Assembly: GCF_017599385.1 (NCBI RefSeq) | Contig: NZ_JAGFPK010000001.1 | Location: 2,750,636 to 2,814,635, forward strand | Direction of reading: 5' to 3' | Source of the DNA: Ciceribacter sp. L1K22 | GTDB lineage: Bacteria > Pseudomonadota > Alphaproteobacteria > Rhizobiales > Rhizobiaceae | Length of the DNA stretch: 64,000 bases | Shown here: piece after piece, positions 1-8,131 of the stretch | Numbering within the stretch: the first letter of the stretch is position 1 | How the letters are laid out: each line of letters begins with the position of its first letter | Made by a program: the position numbers and the translations under genes | The notes under the pieces: generated by a model | The model's database searches: none | Seen by the model: the letters and a program-made list of their open reading frames with translations, nothing else | Told to the model about the DNA's origin: nothing

Positions 1-35
1 GCAGAGAGGCCGAAGTCGCGGATAAAAACCGCCGA

Positions 36-92
36 ACGGGGTACCGGAAGGTACCACTATACTAAACTAACGAGGTGCCCCCGGTACCCCGT
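36..92. repeat. 10-bp inverted repeat with 37-nt spacer
   Basis: ACGGGGTACC at 36-45 is matched by its exact reverse complement at 83-92. No reading frame here looks coding. The arm core ACGGGGTA recurs in the hairpin at 17560-17604. Role unknown. Confidence 0.5.
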
Positions 93-257
93 CCGCTTCC
101 CCTTTTGTCTGGAGTTGAGGGGAAGGAAATTACAGGTGATGCCGAACCGGAGGGGGAGAGCCTCTGCGGGGTTTTGGGGTGCGTGATTTTTGGAGAGGGT
201 TGGCGAATGGGATTGAAGGAGATGGATGGTGTTGCGCGAAAGGAAATGGTGGGGAAA

Positions 258-382
258 GCCCCTCATCCGCCTGCCGGCACCTTCTCCCCGCCTGCGGGGA
301 GAAGGAGGATGGAGCGCCGACGGTGCCACGAGTCCCTTCTCCCCGCGTGCGGGGAGAAGGTGGCGGCAGCCGGATGAGGGGC
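258..382. repeat. RIME-like composite palindromic repeat
   Basis: The outer arms GCCCCTCATCCG and CGGATGAGGGGC close the element. Inside lie two near-identical hairpins of the form CTTCTCCCCG-loop-CGGGGAGAAG (about 280-305 and 335-360). This two-palindrome mosaic resembles the rhizobial intergenic mosaic element (RIME) class found between genes in Rhizobiaceae. Family membership is from memory of the pattern, not from alignment. Confidence 0.65.
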
Positions 383-408
383 AGCGAAGGTGGCCGCAGC
401 GGCTCAAC

Positions 409-600
409 CTCCCCCCTTGCGGGGGAGGATGGAAAATCGAAGGCTTAGGCGAGCGCAAGCCGCCTAAACTTCAGATTTTCCTGGAGAGGGGCATCGTTGC
501 GTGGGCACCATCCTCACGGAGCCCCTCTCTTGCGAAATCCGAGGTTTGGCCCTGATCGGGCCAATTCCTCGATTTCGCTTTCTCCCCCGCAAGGGGGGAG
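409..600. repeat. Second palindromic repeat cluster upstream of pncA
   Basis: A 19-bp palindrome-like unit at 409-427 (CTCCCCCC, TTG, CGGGGGAG) recurs as its exact reverse complement at 582-600. Between them GAGAGGGGC (about 485-493) faces GCCCCTCTC (about 521-529). The block looks like a mosaic of short intergenic repeats. With 258-382 it explains why 1-730 has no gene; antisense open frames here are by-products of GC-rich palindromes. Confidence 0.5.
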
Positions 601-730
601 ATGGGGAAGCGGCGTGCCCCTTACTCCCACCAGGGGCGACGCCAAAACCGCACACCTGCCCTGCGGCAGCCCCCCTTGATCCCCTGCCCGGCCCTTGCCA
701 TCTTCACCCGACGAAACGAAAGGCAAACCC

Positions 731-1357
731 ATGACCCGTGCGCTGCTGCTGATCGACATCCAGAACGGCTTCTGCCCCGGCGGCAACCTGCCCATCGCCG
801 AGGGCGACGCCGTGGTGCCGGTCGCCAACCGCCTGATGAAGAGCGGCCGCTACGATCTCGTCGTCGCCTCGCAGGACTGGCATCCGGCCAATCACGGCTC
901 GTTCGCCTCGCAGCATCCCGGCAAGGCGCCGTTCGAGATCGGCGAACTCTCCGGCAAGCCGCAGATGCTATGGCCCGACCATTGCGTCCAGGGCACGCCC
1001 GACGCCGATTTCCATCCGGACCTCGATACCGCCGCGATCGACCATGTGCAGCGGAAGGGCGAGAACGTCGCCGTCGACAGCTATTCCGCCTTCCGCGACA
1101 ACGACCGCGCGGCGCTCACCGGCCTCGCCGGCTACCTCGCCTCGAAGAACGTCACCGAGCTCGACCTGATGGGCCTTGCGACCGATTACTGCGTGAAATT
1201 CTCGGCGCTGGATGCCGTCGACATGCTGCCCGGCGTGCGCGTCGCCTTCATCGAGGACGGCTCCCGCGGCATCGATCCGGAGGGCGTGAAGAGCGCGATC
1301 GAAGAGATGCGCGCGGCCGGCGTCCTGATCACGACAAGCCATGACCGCCTCGCCTGA
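731..1357 (+). CDS. pncA: Nicotinamidase (PncA)
   Basis: Cytoplasmic isochorismatase-fold amidase converting nicotinamide to nicotinic acid plus ammonia for NAD salvage. The 208-residue length is normal. The expected catalytic triad is visible: Asp9 in LLIDIQNGF, Lys109 in QRKGENV and the nucleophile Cys154 in TDYCVKF. Likely metal ligands are Asp49, His51 and His55 in SQDWHPANH plus His84 in WPDHCVQG. An in-frame codon upstream allows a longer product, but the start at 731 puts MTRALLLIDIQ in the family's usual N-terminal position. It stands alone between the repeat block and panC. Confidence 0.93.
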   Translation: MTRALLLIDIQNGFCPGGNLPIAEGDAVVPVANRLMKSGRYDLVVASQDWHPANHGSFASQHPGKAPFEIGELSGKPQMLWPDHCVQGTPDADFHPDLDTAAIDHVQRKGENVAVDSYSAFRDNDRAALTGLAGYLASKNVTELDLMGLATDYCVKFSALDAVDMLPGVRVAFIEDGSRGIDPEGVKSAIEEMRAAGVLITTSHDRLA

Positions 1358-1471
1358 GACACCTGTCGCAGCCCATCAGGGGAATTGCCTTTTTGCGCCG
1401 CACGCGCTAGGCCGCCTTTCAAGGACCGAACGCAACAAGGGTCCGCGGAAAATGACAGGGAGGAGCCGGTC

Positions 1472-2344
1472 ATGAGAACCATCGGTACCATCGCCGCACT
1501 GCGCGAGCGCCTGACCGCCCATCGCCGCGCCGGCCGCAGCATCGGCTTCGTGCCGACCATGGGCTACCTGCACGAGGGGCATATGAGCCTCGTCGCCCGC
1601 TCGAAGGCGGAAAACGACGTCACGGTCGTATCGATCTTCGTCAATCCGCTGCAGTTCGGCAAGAACGAGGATCTCGCCAAATACCCGCGCGACCTTGCCC
1701 GCGACAGCCTGATGCTGGAGGCCGCCGGCGTCGATTTCCTGTTCGCGCCCGATGTCGCCGCCATGTACCCCGAACCGATGCAGACGGTCGTCGACCTGCC
1801 GAAGCTCGGCGGCCAGCTGGAGGGCGAGGCCCGTCCCGGCCATTTCGCCGGCGTCGCCACGGTCGTGACGAAACTCTTCAACATCGTCCAGCCCGACGCC
1901 GCCTATTTCGGCGAGAAGGACTACCAGCAGGTGACGATCATCCGCCGCATGGTTGATGACCTTGCCCTGCCGGTCCGCGTCGTGCCGGCCCCCACCATTC
2001 GCGAGGCAGACGGCCTCGCCTGCTCCTCGCGCAACGTCTACCTGTCGCCGGAAGAGCGCGCCGCCGCCGTCATCGTGCCGAAGGCGCTGGAGGAGGCCGA
2101 CCGGCTCGTCGCCGCCGGCCTGCGCGATCCGAAGGAGTTGGAAGACGCCATAAAAACCTTCATCCGCGCCGAACCGCTGGCCGACCCGGAAGTCGTCGCC
2201 GTGCGCGATCCAAAGACTCTGGAGCCGCTGGAGCGCATCGGCGCCACCGCGCTGATCCTGCTCTACGTCCGCATCGGCCAGACCAAGCTTCTCGACAACA
2301 GGGTTCTCGGCAAGGCCGAGGCAACCGGAAAGGAAGCCGCATGA
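1472..2344 (+). CDS. panC: Pantothenate synthetase (PanC)
   Basis: Joins pantoate and beta-alanine with ATP in the last step of pantothenate synthesis. The 290-residue protein has the nucleotidylyltransferase HIGH-type motif as HEGH (34-37) after PTMGYL, the NPLQF segment near 58-62, GEKDYQQ near 148 and the KMSKS-equivalent [12 protein letters not shown] near 185. GGAGCC about 5 nt before the ATG at 1472 supports this start over an open extension to 1385. It overlaps panB by 4 bp (ATGA), implying translational coupling. Confidence 0.95.
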   Translation: MRTIGTIAALRERLTAHRRAGRSIGFVPTMGYLHEGHMSLVARSKAENDVTVVSIFVNPLQFGKNEDLAKYPRDLARDSLMLEAAGVDFLFAPDVAAMYPEPMQTVVDLPKLGGQLEGEARPGHFAGVATVVTKLFNIVQPDAAYFGEKDYQQVTIIRRMVDDLALPVRVVPAPTIREADGLACSSRNVYLSPEERAAAVIVPKALEEADRLVAAGLRDPKELEDAIKTFIRAEPLADPEVVAVRDPKTLEPLERIGATALILLYVRIGQTKLLDNRVLGKAEATGKEAA

Positions 2345-3168
2345 GCGCGCCCCTCCGCCAGAAGCGCATGACGCCGTCGGCCATCAAGGCTCTCAAAGGG
2401 CAGCGCCCGATCGTCTCGCTCACCTCCTACACCACGCCGATGGCGCGGCTCACCGATCCGCATTGCGATTTCCTGCTGGTCGGCGATTCCCTCGGCATGG
2501 TGCTCTACGGCATGGAAAGCACCGTCTCCGTCACCATGGAAATGATGATCGCCCACGGCCAGGCCGTCATGCGCGGCGCCAAGCAAGCCTGCGTCATCGT
2601 CGACCTGCCCTTCGGCGCCTACCAGGAATCGAAGGAACAGGCCTTCCGCAACGCCGCGCGTCTGCTCAAGGAAACCGGCTGCGACGGCGTCAAGCTCGAG
2701 GGCGGCGCGGAGATGGCCGAGACAGTCGCCTTCCTCGTCAGCCGCGGCGTGCCGGTTCTCGGCCATGTCGGGCTGATGCCGCAGCAGGTCAACACCAATG
2801 GCGGCTACCGTTCGCAGGGCCACACCGAGGCCGAGGCCGACAAGATCCGCCGGGACGCGAAAGCCATTTCCGAGGCCGGCGCCTTCGCCATGGTGATCGA
2901 GGGCACGGTCGAGCCGCTCGCCCGTGAGATCACCGCCAATGTTGCGACCGCCACCATCGGCATCGGCGCTTCGCCGGCCTGCGACGGCCAGGTGCTCGTC
3001 GTCGACGACATGCTCGGCATCTTCAACGATTTCAAGCCGCGCTTCGTCAAACACTTCGCCTCGCTCGCGCCGCTGATCTCCTCCGCCGTCGAGGATTACG
3101 CCAACGAAGTCAAGGCCCGCACCTTCCCCGCCGAGGAACACACCTTCCAGCCGCGCGTAAAGAAGTGA
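2341..3168 (+). CDS. panB: Ketopantoate hydroxymethyltransferase (PanB)
   Basis: Transfers a hydroxymethyl group from methylene-tetrahydrofolate to 2-oxoisovalerate, making ketopantoate, the first committed step to pantothenate. The 275-residue TIM barrel shows [11 protein letters not shown] near 47-57 (metal-binding Asp), the substrate-binding GVKLEGG region, [13 protein letters not shown] and [10 protein letters not shown] (catalytic Glu). It is the second gene of panCB; the reversed order relative to the pathway is common in rhizobia. Its stop lies 7 bp from the end of the convergent DUF2164 gene. Confidence 0.95.
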   Translation: MSAPLRQKRMTPSAIKALKGQRPIVSLTSYTTPMARLTDPHCDFLLVGDSLGMVLYGMESTVSVTMEMMIAHGQAVMRGAKQACVIVDLPFGAYQESKEQAFRNAARLLKETGCDGVKLEGGAEMAETVAFLVSRGVPVLGHVGLMPQQVNTNGGYRSQGHTEAEADKIRRDAKAISEAGAFAMVIEGTVEPLAREITANVATATIGIGASPACDGQVLVVDDMLGIFNDFKPRFVKHFASLAPLISSAVEDYANEVKARTFPAEEHTFQPRVKK

Positions 3169-3175
3169 GGCCTTG

Positions 3176-3424
3176 TCAGCCGATATCGACCGGCTGTTCC
3201 AGCTGGTAGATCGCGTCGTTCAGATCCTCGATCTTGCCGAGCATCACCGACTGGGCATCGTAGAGGCCGCGATTATAAAAATGCGCGCCGATCTGCTGGG
3301 TGAAGAAATCGACGAGTTCCTCGGCCTCGAACCGTCCGAGCTCCAGTTCGAATTCGGACTCGAAATGCTCCTGCACCCTGGAGATCAGCGTGGCGAGATC
3401 CTCGGTGGAATAGTCGAGCTTCAT
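3176..3424 (-). CDS. DUF2164 family protein
   Basis: An 82-residue acidic cytoplasmic protein, MKLDYSTEDL at the start, with the DUF2164-type core ELGRFEAEELVDFF and HFYNRGLYDAQ. The function of the family is unknown. A frame open to 3472 allows 16 more residues, but that extension is basic and unlike the family, and AAAGGA lies a short way upstream of the chosen ATG. It converges on panB and has no obvious partner. Confidence 0.75.
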   Translation of the reverse strand: MKLDYSTEDLATLISRVQEHFESEFELELGRFEAEELVDFFTQQIGAHFYNRGLYDAQSVMLGKIEDLNDAIYQLEQPVDIG

Positions 3425-3554
3425 CGTCGATCGGTTCCTTTCGTTCAAGAAACATCGCCATCGGCCTGCCAAGAGTAAGTCGAGACGCCTTTGGGATCAA
3501 CCACGGCGCGCGAAGGTTCGGTTTCGTCAATCGATCCATCAGCCAAATTTGATT

Positions 3555-3587
3555 GTCCGCCTGCCGGCAAAGCCGTAAGGGGCGGAC
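3555..3587 (+). promoter_or_regulatory. Hairpin in the azlC leader
   Basis: GTCCGCC (3555-3561) pairs with GGCGGAC (3581-3587), and an inner CGGC-AAA-GCCG stem sits inside. It ends 18 nt before the azlC start and just before the GGAG. It could tune azlCD expression or may be fortuitous. Confidence 0.3.
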
Positions 3588-3605
3588 GAAGGAGACCTTG
3601 AAATC

Positions 3606-4298
3606 ATGCGAGCCGATCTTGTCGAGGGCCTGCGCCAGGCGCCGCCGGTGCTGATGTCCACCATTCCCTTCGCGCTGCTGTTCGGCGCCGTCGCCGTCGG
3701 CAACGGTTTGACGGTGGCCGAGGCGACGCTGATGAGCGCGACGCTGTTTGCCGGCGCCAGCCAGCTCGTCGGCATCGAGCTCTTCGGCCATAACGTGCCT
3801 GCCTGGCTGATCGTGCTCTCCGTCTTCGCGGTGAACTTCCGCCACATCCTCTATTCCGCCGCCGTCGGCCCCTTCCTCTCCCGCTTCACCCTGCCCCAGC
3901 AGGCCGCCTCCTTCTTTCTCCTGACCGACCCGCAATTCGCGCTTGCTCTTGCCCGCGACGAAAGCGGCAAGAAGGTCACCTTCGCCTGGTACATGGGATT
4001 CGGCCTGGCGCTTTACGTCGCCTGGGTCGGCACGACCGCCGTCGGCGCTTATTTCGGCCGGCTGATCGGCGACATGGAGACCTGGGGCATCGACGTGCTG
4101 CTGCCGGTCTACTTCATGGGCCTGCTGCTCGGCTTCCGCAAGCGCGACAACTTCGCCCTCGTCGCCGCGGCGAGCGCCTTGTCCTCGGTGCTCGCCCACA
4201 TCTATGTCGGCTCGCCCTGGCATGTCAGCATCGGCGCCGCCGTCGGCATCGTGGTCGCCGCCGCCCTGCCCCCGAAAGCGCCGGAGGCGTCGGAATGA
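3606..4298 (+). CDS. azlC: AzlC-family branched-chain amino acid exporter, large subunit
   Basis: A 230-residue inner-membrane protein with several hydrophobic spans. It has the AzlC-type features FALLFGAVAVGNGLTVAEA and TLFAGASQLVGIELFG in the first third, then VNFRHILYSAA and LTDPQFAL. In this family AzlC and the small AzlD subunit export branched-chain or related amino acids. A GGAG lies 12 nt before the ATG. The stop codon overlaps the azlD start by 4 bp, so the two are co-translated. The substrate in this organism cannot be told from sequence. Confidence 0.85.
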   Translation: MRADLVEGLRQAPPVLMSTIPFALLFGAVAVGNGLTVAEATLMSATLFAGASQLVGIELFGHNVPAWLIVLSVFAVNFRHILYSAAVGPFLSRFTLPQQAASFFLLTDPQFALALARDESGKKVTFAWYMGFGLALYVAWVGTTAVGAYFGRLIGDMETWGIDVLLPVYFMGLLLGFRKRDNFALVAAASALSSVLAHIYVGSPWHVSIGAAVGIVVAAALPPKAPEASE

Positions 4299-4609
4299 CC
4301 GAGATCCTGTCGCCCTACATGACCGCCGTCATTCTCCTGTCGGCGCTCGCCACCTATCTCACCCGCATCGGCGGCCATCTGGTGATCAGCCGTATGAAGA
4401 CGATCCCGCCGAGGCTGGAGGCGGCGTTGAACGCCGTGCCGGCCGCCGTGCTCACCACCCTCGTCGCCCCCGCCTTCTTCGCCGGCGGCTGGGACGTCAA
4501 GGTGGCGATGACGGCCGCCTTCCTCGTCGGACTGCGCTTTTCGGCGATCCCGCTGCTCGTCGCCGGCTGGGTCACCGTCATGATCATGCGCTACGGCATC
4601 ACCGGCTGA
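4295..4609 (+). CDS. azlD: AzlD-family transporter subunit
   Basis: A 104-residue hydrophobic protein with about three membrane spans, the usual size for AzlD. It contains ALATYLTRIGGHLVISRM and AALNAVPAAVLTTLVAPA, typical of the family. It begins inside the azlC stop codon (ATGA overlap). Its 3' end overlaps the end of the convergent aminopeptidase gene by about 11 bp. Confidence 0.82.
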   Translation: MTEILSPYMTAVILLSALATYLTRIGGHLVISRMKTIPPRLEAALNAVPAAVLTTLVAPAFFAGGWDVKVAMTAAFLVGLRFSAIPLLVAGWVTVMIMRYGITG

Positions 4610-6434
4610 ACGGCGCCGTCGCCTTTTCGAGCCAGTCCCGAACCTTGGCATCGTGGATCAGCGGCAGAAGCTCCTCGCGGGTCTTCTGGTGATAGGCATC
4701 GAGCCAGCGCAGCTCTTCCCGGGTCAGAAGCTCGGTGACGACGAGATAACGGTCGATCGGCACATAGGTCAGCGTCTCGAAGCTCATCATCGGCATGTCG
4801 CCGCCCTCCACGGGTTCCAGGTCGCGGACATAGATCAGGTTCTCGATGCGGATGCCGAAGGCGCCGGGGCGGTAGTAGCCGGGCTCGTTGGAGAGGATCA
4901 TGCCGGGTAGCAGTTCCTGCGTCGCCAGCCGCGAAATTCGTTGCGGCCCCTCGTGCACGGAAAGATAGGAGCCGACGCCGTGGCCGGTGCCGTGGGCATA
5001 GTCGGCGCCAGCCTTCCAGAGCGCGATGCGCGCCAGCGGATCGAGATCGCAGCCGCGCGTGCCCTTCGGAAACCGCGCCGTGCTGATCGCGATCATGCCC
5101 TTCAGCACCAGCGTGAAGAACCGCTTCTGCTCCTCCGGTACGGCCCCGACAGCCACCGTGCGGGTGATATCGGTCGTGCCGTTGACGTACTGCCCGCCGG
5201 AATCGATCAGGAACAGTTCGCCCGGCTTCAGCACCCGGTTGGTTTCGGTCGTCACCCGGTAGTGGATGATCGCGCCGTTCTCGGCGGCCCCTGAAATCGT
5301 GTCGAAGGAAATGTCCTTCAGCGGGTTCTGCATCCGCTCGCCGACCCGCCGGCGCGCCACTTCAAGCGCCTTGGTCGCGTCGATCTCGGTGACGGAGCCC
5401 GGACGCTGGTCGCTGAGCCAGGCGAGGAACTCTACCATCGCCACGCCGTCCTGCAGATGCGCGACGGCAGAACCATTGAGCTCCACAGTGTTCTTGATTG
5501 CTCTGGGGAGCTTCGCCGGATCGCTGCCCTCCACGGCCGTTCCGCCGTCGCGGCCGATCAGGTCGTAGAAGGCGTAAGGCGTCAGGTCCGGATCGACGAG
5601 GACGCGCGCGCCATCCCGGCCAAGTGCTGCCAGACGTCCCTCGATCTCCGCCGGCTCCCGCTGGGTAGCAAGCTGGGCAAGATAGGCTTCGACCTCTATC
5701 CCGGTCTTGCGCCGGTCGAGGAAGATGTCGGCGGAGCCGTCGGCAAACACGATCGCGCGGGCCAGCGGATGCGGCGTATGCGGAACGTCGTTGCCGCGTA
5801 TGTTGAAGATCCAGGCGACCGACGACGGGTCGGTGATCAGCGCCGCCCGCAAAGAGCGTTCGGCAAGATCGCCGGCGATTTTCGCGATCTTCTCCTTCGC
5901 CAACGTGCCGGCAAAGGTGTCGGTCTGGATGGTAACGGCGCCGAGCGGTTCGGGCGGACGGCCCTCCCACACGGCGTCGAGCGGGTTCTCCCCGAGAAGC
6001 ACGAGGCTGCCGTCCTTCTCCGCAAGCGCCTTTTCAAGCCGCCGAACCTCGGCAGCCGTGTGCAGCCACGGATCGATGCCCAGACGGAAGCCTTTGGTGG
6101 CCCTTGCGGCAATCCAGCGGTGCGGCGGCTCGCCGACGAGGTCGCCGGGCTCGAACACCGCGCCGTCCACTTGGTCGACCAGCTGCGTCGTGTAGCGGCC
6201 ATCGACAAAGACGACCGCCTGCCGTGCCGTCACGAGCGCGATACCGGCCGATCCGGTGAAGCCGGTCAACCAGGCAAGCCGCTCCGACGAGGCCGGCACG
6301 TATTCGCCCTGGTATTCATCCGCGCGTGGAACCAGGAACCCGTCGATCCCGAGAGAGGCGAAGCGGGCGCGCAGGGCGTCCACCCGCTCCTTGCCGAACT
6401 GCGGGGTGGAGGTGACGTCGAAGGACTGGAACAT
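4599..6434 (-). CDS. Xaa-Pro aminopeptidase, long M24B form (aminopeptidase P)
   Basis: Removes N-terminal residues preceding proline. At 611 residues it is the long three-domain form seen in rhizobia and eukaryotes: two creatinase-like N-terminal domains followed by a pita-bread metallopeptidase domain. The metal ligands are visible as DSGGQYVNGTTD (about 409 and 420), the His in GTGHGVGSYLSVHEGP (about 482), NEPGYY (about 516) and SFETLTY (about 553). Start MFQSFDV is at the head of an open intergenic region shared with the divergent DUF1127-type gene. Confidence 0.92.
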   Translation of the reverse strand: MFQSFDVTSTPQFGKERVDALRARFASLGIDGFLVPRADEYQGEYVPASSERLAWLTGFTGSAGIALVTARQAVVFVDGRYTTQLVDQVDGAVFEPGDLVGEPPHRWIAARATKGFRLGIDPWLHTAAEVRRLEKALAEKDGSLVLLGENPLDAVWEGRPPEPLGAVTIQTDTFAGTLAKEKIAKIAGDLAERSLRAALITDPSSVAWIFNIRGNDVPHTPHPLARAIVFADGSADIFLDRRKTGIEVEAYLAQLATQREPAEIEGRLAALGRDGARVLVDPDLTPYAFYDLIGRDGGTAVEGSDPAKLPRAIKNTVELNGSAVAHLQDGVAMVEFLAWLSDQRPGSVTEIDATKALEVARRRVGERMQNPLKDISFDTISGAAENGAIIHYRVTTETNRVLKPGELFLIDSGGQYVNGTTDITRTVAVGAVPEEQKRFFTLVLKGMIAISTARFPKGTRGCDLDPLARIALWKAGADYAHGTGHGVGSYLSVHEGPQRISRLATQELLPGMILSNEPGYYRPGAFGIRIENLIYVRDLEPVEGGDMPMMSFETLTYVPIDRYLVVTELLTREELRWLDAYHQKTREELLPLIHDAKVRDWLEKATAPFSR

Positions 6435-6720
6435 CGGAAGACCTGACTGACTGAAAGAAACGAACGTGAGTCGTTATAGCAAGCCCGACCGGCTTGCACA
6501 GCCGCGGCGTCGGACGTCGATGCGTGCATCGCAACATCATCTGGAGGCACGCTGCCCAATTTTGTGACAGACAACGGCCAAAAATCCGGCGAAAACGATG
6601 AAGCCTTGCGCTACACGCATAACACCCGTGCCCTAGACCCCCTCACTAAAATTGTTGCAGCGCTTATATTGAGATCATCGAACGGAGCAAGAGTGCTTCC
6701 GTAACGAAAGGATTTTCAAA

Positions 6721-6894
6721 ATGGCAACCTCCTTCTTCCGCACCGCATACGAACGCGTCGTCGCGGCACGCGAACGTCAGGTGAGCCGCTACGTCAACGG
6801 CGCCCTGTTGAACCTCGACGATGAGACGCTGGCGTCCATGGGCACCAGCCGCGAAGAACTGCGCCGCAAGGGCGCCAAGAGCTTCGTATTCTGA
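6721..6894 (+). CDS. DUF1127-type microprotein
   Basis: A 57-residue basic protein beginning MATSFFRTAYERVV, too short for a conventional length cut-off. GAAAGGA lies about 8 nt before the ATG. The second half (LLNLDDETLASMGTSREELR) follows the DUF1127 pattern of a short helix, then a leucine-acidic-leucine turn ending in an x-G-x-S/N-R-x-x-L motif. In Rhodobacter sphaeroides the DUF1127 protein CcaF1 is encoded just upstream of the CcsR sRNAs and affects RNA maturation. Here the stop codon is likewise followed at once by hairpins with CCUCCUCCC-type loops. A matching RNA role is inference. I see no clear promoter hexamers. Confidence 0.72.
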   Translation: MATSFFRTAYERVVAARERQVSRYVNGALLNLDDETLASMGTSREELRRKGAKSFVF

Positions 6895-7040
6895 TCACGA
6901 TCCGGTCGCCGTCTCCTCCTCCCTCCAGCGACCGAATTCCAGAGTACGAATGATCCGCTTGAGCGTCTCCTCCCAAAGGCTCGCGGATCGGATTTGCATG
7001 TAGCAAATCAGCAAGGCGGCACCATCGGTGCCGCCTTTTG
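6895..7040 (+). ncRNA. Candidate cuckoo-family (CCUCCUCCC-loop) sRNA
   Basis: Hairpin 1 pairs CGGTCGC (6903-6909) with GCGACCG (6928-6934), and its loop contains CCTCCTCCC at 6915-6923. Hairpin 2 pairs GATCCGC and GAGC (6952-6958, 6961-6964) with GCTC and GCGGATC (6979-6982, 6983-6989), and its loop holds TCTCCTCCC at 6966-6974. Hairpin 3 pairs GATTTGC (6991-6997) with GCAAATC (7003-7009). An intrinsic terminator follows. Two neighbouring hairpins presenting this anti-Shine-Dalgarno motif downstream of a DUF1127 gene is the described cuckoo/CcsR arrangement. Most likely the RNA is cleaved from the 3' UTR of the mRNA; the 5' end is not determined. Confidence 0.75.
7013..7040 (+). terminator. 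Intrinsic terminator of the DUF1127-sRNA transcript
   Basis: An 11-bp perfect stem, AAGGCGGCACC with GGTGCCGCCTT, is followed by TTTT. It closes the transcript 120-145 nt after the microprotein stop. Confidence 0.85.
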
Positions 7041-7115
7041 CATGTTCGGAGCCTGAAACGCAAAGCGCACCTGACATGCATCAAGTGCAACGCTGCGCCG
7101 CAAAATAAGCGATAA

Positions 7116-7988
7116 CTACTGAAGATGAATGGTGACCCAGCCGTTGCGCCAGATTGTGCGCACGTGGCGGAGGCCCGCGCCGTTATAGGCAGCGAGAACC
7201 TTCCATCGCTGCTCGGCAAGAATACCCGAGAGGATGACCGAGCCGCCGAACGCGAGATTGCCGACGAGCTGTGGCGCCATCTTCATCAGCGGACGGGCGA
7301 GAATATTGGCAACGATCAGGTCGAACGGCCCGTGGTGACGGAAGGCCGGGGAGTGGAAACCGGGTGCGGTCGCAAACTCGATGCGACCGGCGACGCCGTT
7401 CTTCCGGGCGTTTTCACGTGCCACCCGCGTGGCGATCGGATCGATGTCGGTCGCCAGCACCGGAATAGCCGCGAGCTTGGCGATGGCGATGGCAAGAACG
7501 CCACTGCCCGTGCCGAGATCGAGTGCGTTGACGACTGGGCGGGAACGCATGACGCTGTCGATGACTTCGAGGCAGCCGGCGGTCGTGCCGTGATGGCCGG
7601 TGCCAAAGGCTTGCCCCGCCTCGATCTCGATTGCAAGGTCATTGGCCCGCACTTTGTCGCGGTCATGGGCGCCGTGAACAAGGAACCGGCCGGCCCTGAC
7701 GGGCTTCAGGCCTTCGAGCGATTTGGCGATCCAGTCTATGTCGGGAATGACTTCCGTTTCGATGGCGAGACCGGCGAACTCTTCCGCCAGCAGGGCCGCG
7801 AGCCGCTCGCGGATGTCGGCCTCCTCATCGGCCATCAGATAGACGGATGCCTGCCAGCGGTCAGCCTTCTCGTCGACTTCGGTCGTGGCGATCGCATAGC
7901 CCTCGTCCTCGAAGACAAGCGTCATCAGGTCGAGGATGCGGTTCGCCTGCTTCTCTGATGTGGTTACAAAGAGACGGATTTCACTCAC
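7116..7988 (-). CDS. prmA: Ribosomal protein L11 methyltransferase (PrmA)
   Basis: SAM-dependent enzyme trimethylating ribosomal protein L11. The 290-residue protein has a PrmA-type N-terminal domain (SEIRLFVTTSEKQANRI), the linker segment AGQAFGTGHHGTT, motif I as ALDLGTGSGVLAIAIAKL, and VANILARPLMKMAP. The start is taken as GTG at 7988 because SEIRLF begins the conserved domain; the frame stays open to 8117 but that extension has no family features. It reads away from the SCO gene, with a 143-bp promoter-bearing gap. Confidence 0.9.
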   Translation of the reverse strand: MSEIRLFVTTSEKQANRILDLMTLVFEDEGYAIATTEVDEKADRWQASVYLMADEEADIRERLAALLAEEFAGLAIETEVIPDIDWIAKSLEGLKPVRAGRFLVHGAHDRDKVRANDLAIEIEAGQAFGTGHHGTTAGCLEVIDSVMRSRPVVNALDLGTGSGVLAIAIAKLAAIPVLATDIDPIATRVARENARKNGVAGRIEFATAPGFHSPAFRHHGPFDLIVANILARPLMKMAPQLVGNLAFGGSVILSGILAEQRWKVLAAYNGAGLRHVRTIWRNGWVTIHLQ

Positions 7989-8131
7989 GGCCTGCCCTCG
8001 GATGCTGGATGGAAGTATCAGCAGTCCGGTACTATGCCGGCCCCCGCGACGCAACCGGGCTGGGCGGGTCCATCGCGCGAGCGAGCGGCACCCTTGACCC
8101 GACACCGCCGCGGGCAATCCGGAGAGAAGGC

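Noticed and set aside
3..65. Possible C-terminal fragment of a gene entering from the left (frame ending at TAA 63-65)
   Set aside because: Only 20 codons, with several codons rare for this genome and overlapping an inverted repeat. Two other frames are equally open, so nothing can be claimed.
1..730. Considered a CRISPR array or a mobile element for the repeated hairpins
   Set aside because: Repeats are palindromic, of unequal spacing and without unique spacers. No transposase gene or target-site duplication is visible. A RIME-like intergenic repeat explains them better.
6518..6531. Palindrome CGATGCGTGCATCG between the aminopeptidase and DUF1127-type genes
   Set aside because: Near-perfect but in GC-rich sequence with no partner site or promoter alignment, so chance cannot be excluded.
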